Shown: positions 1 through 6,730 of the stretch, one piece after another | Layout of the letters: the number at the start of each line of letters is the position of its first letter | Position numbering within the stretch: the stretch's first letter is position 1 | From: Rheinheimera salexigens | GTDB lineage: Bacteria > Pseudomonadota > Gammaproteobacteria > Enterobacterales > Alteromonadaceae | Reading direction: 5' to 3' | Length of the DNA stretch: 64,000 nt | Assembly (NCBI RefSeq): GCF_001752395.1 | Contig: NZ_MKEK01000001.1 | Coordinates: forward strand, 1,043,044 to 1,107,043 | Program-made: the position numbers and the translations under genes | The notes under the pieces: model-generated | The model's database searches: none | The model's input: the letters and a program-made list of their open reading frames with translations, nothing else | Told to the model about the DNA's origin: nothing

Positions 1-490
1 TTAAAACAATATGCTGTGGCGCATCATTGATATGCCACCAAGGCCGAGCTCGGCGTTGCCGTTTTTGATATAAAGCCAGTGACTCATCACCAAGTTGTAA
101 TAAAAAAGGCCCCGCGACGGTTATATTACGGTGCTTTAGCCAACCTGGACGTGCAAGCTGAGATAATTCTGTTAACCAGTTTTGATCAAAGTCAGCGGGT
201 AATGCTGAGTCACTGCTAATGTGATTTGTAGTGGTATTAACCACTAGCCAGCGATCAGGCTGTTGCTGTTGTAACTGACGAATTAAGGCTTTGCTATCGC
301 TTAATTGCTGATAGCGGTCTACCTGATGCTGTAATTGACTTGCAATATTATGGGGTAAGCGACGGATCTCAGTTGGCTCAGTTAAGCTGCGTGATAGCAT
401 CACGGCACTAATTACGGCACTAAGTAATACTAACCAGAACCAAATAAAAATTCGTCCAGCAAGATAATGAAAAGGATTTAGTGATTTCAA
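1..490 (-). CDS. cpxA: CpxA-like sensor histidine kinase, N-terminal part (runs off the window)
   Basis: Reading the minus strand from a TTG at 490 gives an open frame to the window edge with no stop. The product starts LKSLNPFHYLAGRIFIWFW, followed by a hydrophobic segment (about residues 12-32) and a polar, glutamine-rich sensor region, which fits the first membrane span and periplasmic domain of a CpxA-type kinase. The HAMP, dimerisation and ATPase domains lie outside the window, so kinase identity rests on position: it follows the response regulator by about 35 bases in the same direction. No in-frame ATG exists between the upstream in-frame TGA and the membrane segment. The TTG has GAGA about 8 bases upstream, so TTG is the best start. 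Known role in the family: senses envelope stress and phosphorylates CpxR. Confidence 0.7.
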   Translation of the reverse strand, partial: MKSLNPFHYLAGRIFIWFWLVLLSAVISAVMLSRSLTEPTEIRRLPHNIASQLQHQVDRYQQLSDSKALIRQLQQQQPDRWLVVNTTTNHISSDSALPADFDQNWLTELSQLARPGWLKHRNITVAGPFLLQLGDESLALYQKRQRRARPWWHINDAPQHIVL

Positions 491-525
491 TTTAACATTC
501 TCATTATAATGACCATAAAATAGTA

Positions 526-594
526 TTACTCAGCTGGCAGCAATAAATAGCCGGCACCGCGCAACGTTTTAATTTTTCATCCGGGCAATATTGA
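526..594 (-). pseudogene. Detached 3' end of the cpxR-like gene
   Basis: In the same reading frame as the cpxR-like gene, the codons after its TAG (595-597) encode SILPG, a TGA (577-579), then KIKTLRGAGYLLLPAE and a TAA at 526-528. KIKTLRGAGYLL is the typical wing and final strand of an OmpR-family winged helix, so this is the genuine end of the gene. One extra A in the run at about 598-602 and one fewer in the run at about 573-577 would give a stop-free RKKL-containing end of the same length. This could be real mutation or assembly error. Confidence 0.75.
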
Positions 595-1212
595 CTAATT
601 TTTACGAATATTACTGATATGCATATCTAAACTGCGATCATACATTTGTAATCGCTTACCTAATACTTTTTTACTTAACTCATCTTTGCTATGCACTACG
701 CCAGGTTGCTGCATCAGAATTTCCAGTAACTGAAATTCAGTTACGGTTAAATTCAATACTTGGTCATTACATTGTACTTGACGATTTTGCGGATTAAGTA
801 TTAAGCCATTAACATTAAGAATGGTAGTAAGGTTGGTGGGCGCTTGCATTAAGTCGGCGCGGCGTAAAATAGCCTTAATGCGTGCCACTAATTCACGCGG
901 GTTAAAGGGTTTGGCTAAGTAATCGTCTGCGCCTAGCTCTAAACCAACAATACGGTCGACATCATCACCACGGGCAGTAAGCATTAAAACTGGGCAGTAG
1001 TTGTCATTACGCAGTGCTTTTAATACGCTTAAACCATCCATGCCTGGTAGCATAATATCTAATAATATTAACTGGTATTGGCCTGTTCTGGCTTCAGCTA
1101 AACCATTAGGCCCAGTATGCTCGGCATGAAAGCTTAAACCGTCAAGTGCCAGATATTCTGCCACCAGCTGGCAAAGCTCAATATCATCATCGATCATTAA
1201 TATGGCTGACAT
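595..1212 (-). CDS. cpxR: CpxR-like response regulator, C-terminus interrupted by stop codons
   Basis: OmpR/CpxR-family DNA-binding response regulator. The receiver domain (residues 1-115) has acidic residues D8-D10, phosphoacceptor D52 in LLDIMLPGMDG and the conserved lysine in YLAKPF. A winged-helix domain follows (about 130 onward; LTVTEFQLLEILMQQPG). The frame stops after DMHISNIRKN at residue 205, some 20 residues early: the wing that normally ends this family is missing from the open frame but is still encoded downstream in the same frame. It lies between a partial CpxA-like kinase and a divergent CpxP-like gene, the usual Cpx arrangement. The protein may be non-functional in DNA binding, or the stops may be sequence errors in A-runs. 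Start chosen at the ATG with AGGAGGTG-like sequence just upstream. Confidence 0.85.
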   Translation of the reverse strand: MSAILMIDDDIELCQLVAEYLALDGLSFHAEHTGPNGLAEARTGQYQLILLDIMLPGMDGLSVLKALRNDNYCPVLMLTARGDDVDRIVGLELGADDYLAKPFNPRELVARIKAILRRADLMQAPTNLTTILNVNGLILNPQNRQVQCNDQVLNLTVTEFQLLEILMQQPGVVHSKDELSKKVLGKRLQMYDRSLDMHISNIRKN

Positions 1213-1263
1213 AGCACCTCCTTTTGCTTGAGTGTACGCAATCTAGGTTGTAAGCAGTTTATC

Positions 1264-1279
1264 TTTACAGGATCTTTAC
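1264..1279 (-). promoter_or_regulatory. Putative CpxR box between cpxR and cpxP
   Basis: On the minus strand GTAAA is repeated directly as GTAAA-N6-GTAAA (plus strand TTTAC at 1264-1268 and 1275-1279). The known CpxR site is GTAAA-N5-GTAAA with some spacing tolerance, so this is one base longer than ideal. Its place between divergent cpxR and cpxP supports autoregulation and cpxP activation. Assignment is by motif only. Confidence 0.6.
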
Positions 1280-1314
1280 CTGTTGTTTGCGTTGCTTTGC
1301 ATTGGATGTTTTAT

Positions 1315-1340
1315 GCTGTAACTGTCAAATCGGTTACAGC
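1315..1340. repeat. Inverted repeat upstream of cpxP
   Basis: GCTGTAAC at 1315-1322 is matched by its reverse complement GTTACAGC at 1333-1340 with a 10-base spacer. It sits 39 bases before the cpxP start, within the likely promoter or leader. It also contains GTAAC elements related to CpxR half-sites. It could be an operator or a leader hairpin. Confidence 0.45.
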
Positions 1341-1378
1341 ATGAATCAAATAAATTACCAAGCAACGGAGTAATCAAA

Positions 1379-1897
1379 ATGAAAGCGAACATAAAATTAT
1401 CTACTTTAATTGCAGTAATACTGACAGTAAGCAGTTTAAGTGTGGCTAGTGTCGCCGTAGCACAGGTTGATACTAGCGCCAAGTCGAATATACAGTATAA
1501 ACAACATTCTAGAATACATTCACCGCAACATAGATTTATGCGTATGTTTAAATCGGTTGATCTAACGGATGAGCAACAGCAGCAAATGCAGTTATTAATC
1601 CAGCAACATAAAGCAGATCGTAATAGCCAAAGCGCGAGCAAACAGCAATATAGTGACACTAAAGCGGCAATAAGCCAATTAATGCAAGCTGATCACTTTG
1701 ATCAAGCGCAAGCAGAACAACTGCTTCAGCAACGTCAAGTACAGCAACAACAGCGACAGCTACAACGTTTGAAATTGCAATATGACCTGTTGCAGGTTTT
1801 AACGCCAGAGCAACGGCAGCAGTTAGCTAAGGCTAAAAAACAAGCTCAACATAAGCGAGTAAAACATAAACAAACGAGAAATACTCATAACGCTTGA
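1379..1897 (+). CDS. cpxP: CpxP/Spy-family periplasmic protein
   Basis: Small periplasmic stress chaperone and Cpx inhibitor of the LTXXQ (CpxP/Spy) family. The first 28 residues form a signal peptide (MKANIKLSTLIAVILTVSSL, cleavage after AVA). The mature part carries two LTxxQ-type motifs, DLTDEQQQQ near residue 61 and VLTPEQRQQ near residue 140, separated by a long glutamine-rich helical region. Length 172 residues matches the family. The tail is very basic (KHKRVKHKQTR). GGAG lies 11-14 bases before the ATG. It is divergent from cpxRA and shares the intergenic region with the CpxR-like box, so Cpx-dependent expression is expected. CpxP rather than Spy is inferred from the neighbours. Confidence 0.8.
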   Translation: MKANIKLSTLIAVILTVSSLSVASVAVAQVDTSAKSNIQYKQHSRIHSPQHRFMRMFKSVDLTDEQQQQMQLLIQQHKADRNSQSASKQQYSDTKAAISQLMQADHFDQAQAEQLLQQRQVQQQQRQLQRLKLQYDLLQVLTPEQRQQLAKAKKQAQHKRVKHKQTRNTHNA

Positions 1898-2470
1898 GCA
1901 AATAGATAATTAGCAAAAGCTGACTAAGGCATGATTAGCAGATGATTGTAAATTGTTGGTGTACATTATTAATTGTACAGGCCATTAAATATCAGCATCT
2001 GCTTTTTGTGCTACTTAATTGCAATAATTCAATTAGTGAATTTGCAGTGCTGCTTTGGTTAATGGTCATTATCTAGATATTATCATCAAAAGCTGCAACG
2101 AAAAATGTTAACTTGTAGGTGAGTGATGATTAGTCAATATAACTTCTAATTCAAATGAAAAATATATGATATTTAGCTGATATTATAAGTTTTGATGTTA
2201 AAGTGAATATAATAATTAATATAAATTACAATTACTTATAAATGATATTGATTTTTTCATGCGAAAAATCTAATGAAAATGTGATATCGCAATCTACCAC
2301 CTCACAATGTACCTTTATTAGGTAATTCTTGAATGGGTAAAAGCTTGTTTTAGGTTATAATCAAGTGCCACTAAATAGGGGATACCTAATGCATAGCTAT
2401 GTGCGTACTTATAGCTATATAAATAATATTGAAATATTGAAATATTGAAATATTGAAATATGGGAATTAC
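1898..2470. other. AT-rich noncoding stretch before the orphan secreted protein
   Basis: About 570 bases without a convincing gene, visibly richer in A and T than the flanks, especially 2130-2280. It holds a short hairpin at 2250-2270 (GATTTTT...GAAAAATC), a TATAAT hexamer at 2356-2361 without a well-spaced -35 partner, and an 8-bp tandem repeat at 2431-2460. The composition change suggests acquired or fast-evolving DNA together with the next gene. Confidence 0.6.
2431..2460 (+). repeat. 8-bp tandem repeat (GAAATATT, 3.75 copies) beside a ribosome binding site
   Basis: GAAATATT occurs at 2431-2438, 2439-2446 and 2447-2454, with a partial copy GAAATA at 2455-2460. The array ends directly at the GGGAA ribosome binding site (2462-2466) of the gene starting at 2471. 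Because the unit is 8 bases, gain or loss of a copy would change leader length rather than the coding frame. Confidence 0.85.
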
Positions 2471-3373
2471 ATGTTAAAAAAAATAATTTTTATAATTGCT
2501 TTACTTTTTGTTTCTTACAATGCATCAGCTAATACTTGTTATGATAGCATTAATAAAGGGAGTGCTGCATGTGCTGCATATCAATATGACGTTTTTACCT
2601 TGTACTTTAAAGACGAAAATAATTCAGAGCATAAGGTATATGCTAAACGTGTTATACAAAGATCAAACGGAGTTTTAGTTCATGTAGATTATGATTTTGT
2701 TTCGGCATGTACAAGTCAATGCTCTGAACTTGATAATATAGCAAACGAGACCCTTTGGGCTTTTAGAAATGCAAATCAAAATAACACCTTTTATCAAAAG
2801 GTAGTTTATGTCTGCGATCCAACAGAAGAGGTCTGTTGCAATGACACTGGATGTAACGAAATTTATAAAGTGGGTAACCCTTCAAGTGAATTAGCAACCG
2901 TAAAAGAGAACCTTGAATACCACGACGATAAACTAAATGAGATTGCCTCTAAAAGAGGTCCTAAGTATAAAAATGGCGATATTATTGATAAAGGTATATA
3001 TAGAACAGAAGCCATTACTAATGTTGCCGATAACATGTTACGTAATAGTTCAAATGGCCAGCAGGTTCAACAAGGAATGGCGCTGGTTACTGTGCAACCC
3101 ATTCAGTTCCAAATTTTCAACTCAATTAGCGGTGCTGTTAAGATCTGTGTTTCATCAGGCTCTTTTTGTGAAGAAATCCAAGGTTATGGTACAGCCAGTA
3201 ATAATATGGCATCTTTTGAGCTTTCTCATAACCAAGGCCAAAACTTCAATACTGCTCTAAGAGATTTTATTGAGCGCGCTTATCAAGTTGATAAGCAAAT
3301 GACTTGTAGTCAATCAACATCTTGTAGTTCAGAGAATCATTGTACTGTCCGTTTGACTTGTATCAAGTATTAA
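2471..3373 (+). CDS. Unrecognised secreted cysteine-rich protein
   Basis: I do not recognise this family. From the ATG at 2471 the product is 300 residues: a clear signal peptide (MLKKIIFIIALLFVSYNASA, cleavage before NTC), then a mature region of about 280 residues with some 15 cysteines, including paired patterns VCC, CNDTGC and a C-terminal cluster (TCSQSTSC, HC, LTC). No membrane span follows the signal, so it should be periplasmic or exported, with disulfides. The start at 2471 is preferred over an upstream in-frame TTG (2453) because GGGAA lies at good spacing and the signal peptide starts cleanly. It stands alone between cpxP and convergent ntrC, in AT-rich DNA, which fits horizontal gain. 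No function is proposed. Confidence 0.8.
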   Translation: MLKKIIFIIALLFVSYNASANTCYDSINKGSAACAAYQYDVFTLYFKDENNSEHKVYAKRVIQRSNGVLVHVDYDFVSACTSQCSELDNIANETLWAFRNANQNNTFYQKVVYVCDPTEEVCCNDTGCNEIYKVGNPSSELATVKENLEYHDDKLNEIASKRGPKYKNGDIIDKGIYRTEAITNVADNMLRNSSNGQQVQQGMALVTVQPIQFQIFNSISGAVKICVSSGSFCEEIQGYGTASNNMASFELSHNQGQNFNTALRDFIERAYQVDKQMTCSQSTSCSSENHCTVRLTCIKY

Positions 3374-3406
3374 ATAAACGGCAACTGTAATTAATTCAGC
3401 TAGTGC

Positions 3407-4867
3407 TTATTTTAGCCCTAGCTGAGTTAATTTGCGGGTTAGGGTATTTCTACCCCAGCCTAAACGTTTAGCGGCATCTTGTTTATGGCCTTGGCTAAAA
3501 TCTAATGCTTGCTGCAACAGAATAGTTTCCAGTTCTGTTTGTGCGGCTAGGGCAATATCGGTACTTTCGCCTTGTAGTTGTTCTGTTACCCAAAGTTTAA
3601 ATAACGCTTGCCAACTATCACTGTTTGTCCCGTTTGCTGCAGCGCCCGAAGTTGCGCCTGTAACTGCATTCAGTATTGCGGTTGCGTCCGCGTTTTTTAC
3701 TGTGACGGTATTAAGTAATTCAGCGGGTAAGTCAGCTTTACTAATATTTTTACCGCTGGCCATAACCGTTAACCAACGACAGGTGTTTTCTAATTGGCGC
3801 ACATTACCGGGCCAATCTAAATCGCTAAGGACTTGCTCTACTTCAGCACTAAGCTTCTTTTTCTCTACACCAAGCTCTTGTGCGGCAAGTTGCAAAAAGT
3901 GTTGCGCTAACTGCGGAATATCTTGCTTGCGTTCTTTTAGCGGCGGTAATTGAATGCGGATCACGTTTAAACGATGAAATAAGTCTTCCCGAAAATGACC
4001 CGCGGCGACAAGTTGTTCTAAGTTTTGATGGGTAGCAGCAATAATACGCACATCCACAGTAATAGCTTGATGGCCCCCTACACGATAAAACTGGCCTTCC
4101 GCTAATACCCGCAGTAAACGGGTTTGTACATGCAGCGGCATATCGCCAATTTCATCTAAAAATAAGCTACCACCATCTGCTTGTTCAAAACGACCTTTGC
4201 GTAAGGTACTGGCTCCGGTAAAAGCGCCTTTTTCATGGCCAAATAATTCTGATTCAATAAGCTCTGTAGGTATGGCCGCCATATTTAAGCCAATAAATGG
4301 CTGGGCATGACGCGGGCTGTGTTTATGCAGCGCTCTGGCCACTAACTCTTTACCTGTACCCGATTGGCCATTAATAAGCACACTAATACTGGAACGAGAT
4401 AACCGACCTATGGCGCGAAACACCTCTTGCATGGCCGGTGCAGCACCAATGATTTCTGAAGATAGCGTGCTGCTAACACTCTCTTCAAGGCTATTATTAG
4501 CCGCTGCGTGCTCTAAAGCCCGGCTAATTAAGCTAACGGCTTCATTAATATCGAATGGCTTAGGTAAATATTCAAAAGCGCCACGACTAAAAGCGTTAAC
4601 CGCGCTATCTAAATCAGAGTGAGCCGTCATAATAATAACGGGTAAATCAGGCAGTTGCTGCTGTAACTTATTTAATAGCTGCATGCCATTACTGCCAGGC
4701 ATACGAATATCAGATATAACCACACTGGGTTGTTGATAGTCTAAACGTTGCAACATTAAGTCTGCAGAAGCAAAACTCTCGGTGCTAATATTGGCGCGGG
4801 CTAAGGCTTTTTCTAATACCCAACGAATTGAGTTATCGTCGTCAACAATCCAAACACTTTGTGGCAT
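3407..4867 (-). CDS. glnG: Nitrogen regulation response regulator NtrC (NRI)
   Basis: Sigma-54-dependent activator that, when phosphorylated by NtrB, turns on glnA and other nitrogen genes. Residues 1-120 are a receiver domain with D9-D11, phosphoacceptor D53 (VVISDIRMPG) and lysine in YLPKPFD. The central AAA+ domain (about 135-375) has Walker A GQSGTGKE, the sigma-54 contact loop GAFTGA, and Walker B SLFLDEIGDMP. The C-terminal Fis-type helix-turn-helix (about 450-486) reads QDAAKRLGWGRNTLTRKL. Full length for the family (486 residues). It lies 3 bases after ntrB in the same direction, so the two are co-transcribed. An unusually long alanine- and threonine-rich linker sits before the DNA-binding domain. 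Confidence 0.97.
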   Translation of the reverse strand: MPQSVWIVDDDNSIRWVLEKALARANISTESFASADLMLQRLDYQQPSVVISDIRMPGSNGMQLLNKLQQQLPDLPVIIMTAHSDLDSAVNAFSRGAFEYLPKPFDINEAVSLISRALEHAAANNSLEESVSSTLSSEIIGAAPAMQEVFRAIGRLSRSSISVLINGQSGTGKELVARALHKHSPRHAQPFIGLNMAAIPTELIESELFGHEKGAFTGASTLRKGRFEQADGGSLFLDEIGDMPLHVQTRLLRVLAEGQFYRVGGHQAITVDVRIIAATHQNLEQLVAAGHFREDLFHRLNVIRIQLPPLKERKQDIPQLAQHFLQLAAQELGVEKKKLSAEVEQVLSDLDWPGNVRQLENTCRWLTVMASGKNISKADLPAELLNTVTVKNADATAILNAVTGATSGAAANGTNSDSWQALFKLWVTEQLQGESTDIALAAQTELETILLQQALDFSQGHKQDAAKRLGWGRNTLTRKLTQLGLK

Positions 4868-4870
4868 GGT

Positions 4871-5938
4871 TTAATTCTCGCTATTTACGATGGGTAAATA
4901 CAGACTAAATTCGGTATGGCCCGGCCAGCTATCACAATCTATCCAGCCGCCATGTTGATGCAGCAGCGTTTGGGCAATGGATAAACCTAAGCCATTACCC
5001 TGTGGCCGAGTACTAACCATGGGGTAAAACAGGGTATCTTTTATTTCTGCCGCTATGCCGGGACCGTTATCAATTACTTTAATAAGCGCGACTAATTTAT
5101 AACGCTTGCCGTGCAGGGTATGTTGAAACAAGACTCGGCTTTGTAAACAAATTATGCCCCCAGCAACTAATGCTTGCTGGGCGTTGCGTACAATATTCAG
5201 TAAGGCTTGTTGTAATAGCTCGGTATCAAATGGAAAATCAGGAATGCTAGGATCATAATCTAAGCTAAATTGTACTTGATGCGGATTATCCATTAGGGCC
5301 AACTGCCGAACTTGCTCGATCATGTGATGTAAGTTGTTGTGCTGAATTTTCGGCGGTCGATAAGGGCCGAGTAAACGATTGACTAAGTTGGTTAAGCGAT
5401 CGGCTTGAGCTATTATCAGCTGAGTATATTCAGTTTGTTCAGCATCTAACGACAGCTCAAGTAATTGTGCGGCACCGCGTAAACCGCCTAAAGGATTTTT
5501 AATTTCGTGTGCTAAGCCGCGAATTAAATCTCGCGCGGCTAAATGCTGATGTTGTTGTAAGTTTTCCAGACTAATTTTACGTTGTTGGTCAATTTGCCTA
5601 ATTTCTAGCAATAAATGCTGGCTTGGATTATCACAATAGGTCACGGTGATATCGAGCAATAAATGCCGACTATCAACACTAACCGCTTTGACATCCGTCA
5701 CATTAAAATTAAGTTGTTGGTTAACAGCCTGATAAAAACGTTGAATGTTAACATCGTTATATTGAAAAAGTTGAGCAAAGGGCTGGTTGAGGATACGTTT
5801 TTCACCCAAGCCAAATAAAGCACTGCTGGCCGAATTAAAATAAGTCACGTTTAACTGACTATCCAGTAATAATACCGCTGTCGTCAGTTGGGCGCAGATA
5901 AGTACATCTATTGTCGGTGAGGAGCTTGCCACTGCCAT
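4871..5938 (-). CDS. glnL: Nitrogen regulation sensor kinase/phosphatase NtrB (NRII)
   Basis: Cytoplasmic histidine kinase that phosphorylates or dephosphorylates NtrC according to PII signalling. An N-terminal PAS domain (about 8-115) is followed by the dimerisation/H-box with H144 in GLAHEIKNPLGGLRG, then an ATPase domain with an N-box (ALLNIVRNAQQAL), G1 box (VIDNGPGIAAE) and G2 box (GNGLGLSIAQ). There is no membrane segment, as expected. Length 355 residues is typical. It precedes ntrC by 3 bases, and an NtrC-type palindrome lies a few bases upstream of its start, which points to autoregulation. Confidence 0.97.
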   Translation of the reverse strand: MAVASSSPTIDVLICAQLTTAVLLLDSQLNVTYFNSASSALFGLGEKRILNQPFAQLFQYNDVNIQRFYQAVNQQLNFNVTDVKAVSVDSRHLLLDITVTYCDNPSQHLLLEIRQIDQQRKISLENLQQHQHLAARDLIRGLAHEIKNPLGGLRGAAQLLELSLDAEQTEYTQLIIAQADRLTNLVNRLLGPYRPPKIQHNNLHHMIEQVRQLALMDNPHQVQFSLDYDPSIPDFPFDTELLQQALLNIVRNAQQALVAGGIICLQSRVLFQHTLHGKRYKLVALIKVIDNGPGIAAEIKDTLFYPMVSTRPQGNGLGLSIAQTLLHQHGGWIDCDSWPGHTEFSLYLPIVNSEN

Positions 5939-5944
5939 TCCTTT

Positions 5945-5961
5945 TGCACCATTTTGGTGCG
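5945..5961. promoter_or_regulatory. NtrC binding site upstream of ntrB
   Basis: TGCACC-ATTTT-GGTGCG matches the NtrC consensus TGCACC-N5-GGTGCA at all but the last base. It lies 7 bases upstream of the ntrB start codon, a place suited to repression of the ntrBC promoter by NtrC, as known for glnL in enteric bacteria. Motif-based. Confidence 0.8.
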
Positions 5962-6024
5962 TTATTTTGGCAGTGTAAAGCAGCTAAGCGCAAATTGCAC
6001 TAGCTAATGAATTAATTATAGGGG

Positions 6025-6552
6025 TTAATTAGCACCTGGATTAATTCTAGATGCACGGTGTAAATAAAAGGTGGTGGTAGGGCTGGTTGCTATTAATTTA
6101 CCGTTTTGGTCGAATAACTCTAGTTGTAATTTATGCTCACCGCGTTCAATGTCGCGTAAGATAAACACAGCATTACTTTGTGGTTCAGCCTGAGATTGGC
6201 CATCAACCAGAAGTCTTACTCGTAAACCGCGCTTAAACATTGGCGTAATGCGGCCTGATACATAAACTGAACCGGTGTTATCGCGAACGGTGGCTTGATC
6301 TTCAGGCTGAATAATACTGACTTCGAATTGTTCTTTTGCCGGTTTTTTAGTCACGGGAAAAGTGGTATCGGTTGCCGCCATAATATTAGGTCGTGAGTTA
6401 AAGCTTACTTCTTCTGCGCCTATTTGTGGGCTATCAGAAAAAACTAAAACGCCATTTGCATCGCGCATAACAAATACTTTCTTTGCTTGCTGATCCGCAT
6501 AGATTGGCAAAGACACTGCACACAATACTAACAGTAACAAAACCTTGTTCAT
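6025..6552 (-). CDS. DUF4124-type periplasmic protein of the glnA-ntrBC region
   Basis: 175-residue exported protein. A signal peptide covers about residues 1-19 (MNKVLLLLVLCAVSLPIYA, before DQQ). Next comes a DUF4124-like segment (VFVMRDANGVLVFSDSP), then a beta-rich immunoglobulin-like segment (about 75-165: VSIIQPEDQATVRDNTGSVYVSG and KLQLELFDQNGK). Function unknown. Proteins of this kind are commonly found between glnA and ntrB in Alteromonadales-like gammaproteobacteria, which matches the position here, but no nitrogen-specific role is established. It has its own start with a weak ribosome site and is separated from glnA by a terminator and from ntrB by 86 bases. Confidence 0.8.
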   Translation of the reverse strand: MNKVLLLLVLCAVSLPIYADQQAKKVFVMRDANGVLVFSDSPQIGAEEVSFNSRPNIMAATDTTFPVTKKPAKEQFEVSIIQPEDQATVRDNTGSVYVSGRITPMFKRGLRVRLLVDGQSQAEPQSNAVFILRDIERGEHKLQLELFDQNGKLIATSPTTTFYLHRASRINPGAN

Positions 6553-6631
6553 TATCAGCCCAATTCCTTTTTTGCTTTTATTATATTTATTGCTAGGGCT
6601 ACTTTATCCTGCTTTGTTGAATATTTCTACT

Positions 6632-6655
6632 AAAAAAAGCCCACCGTAGTGGGCT
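6632..6655 (-). terminator. Rho-independent terminator of glnA
   Basis: On the minus strand AGCCCAC, a 4-base loop and GTGGGCT are followed by a run of T (the plus strand shows seven A at 6632-6638). It is 65 bases past the glnA stop and separates glnA from the DUF4124 gene. Confidence 0.9.
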
Positions 6656-6685
6656 GGTATTAGTTAGCTTGAATTAAAGCTTGTT

Positions 6686-6730
6686 GTATTTAAACCCTAT
6701 ATGTTTAAACGCTATATGTTTAAACGCTAT
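6686..6730 (-). repeat. Three tandem 15-bp copies spanning the glnA stop codon
   Basis: The 15-bp unit ATGTTTAAACGCTAT (plus strand) occurs exactly at 6701-6715 and 6716-6730, with a diverged copy GTATTTAAACCCTAT at 6686-6700. The copy at 6716-6730 contains the last codons and stop of glnA (Y-S-V-stop), so the gene end has been duplicated downstream. Confidence 0.85.

Noticed and set aside
1276..1659. Open frame on the minus strand opposite cpxP, rich in cysteine and leucine
   Set aside because: It is the antisense shadow of the glutamine-rich cpxP gene (CAA/CAG repeats read as Leu/Cys), with no ribosome site and no family features.
2329..2361. Promoter TTGAAT...TATAAT before the orphan secreted protein
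   Set aside because: The spacer would be 21 bases, too long for a convincing sigma-70 promoter; only the TATAAT is noted.
2431..2460. Possible CRISPR-like or IS-end repeat
   Set aside because: Units are 8 bases with no spacers, a simple tandem repeat.
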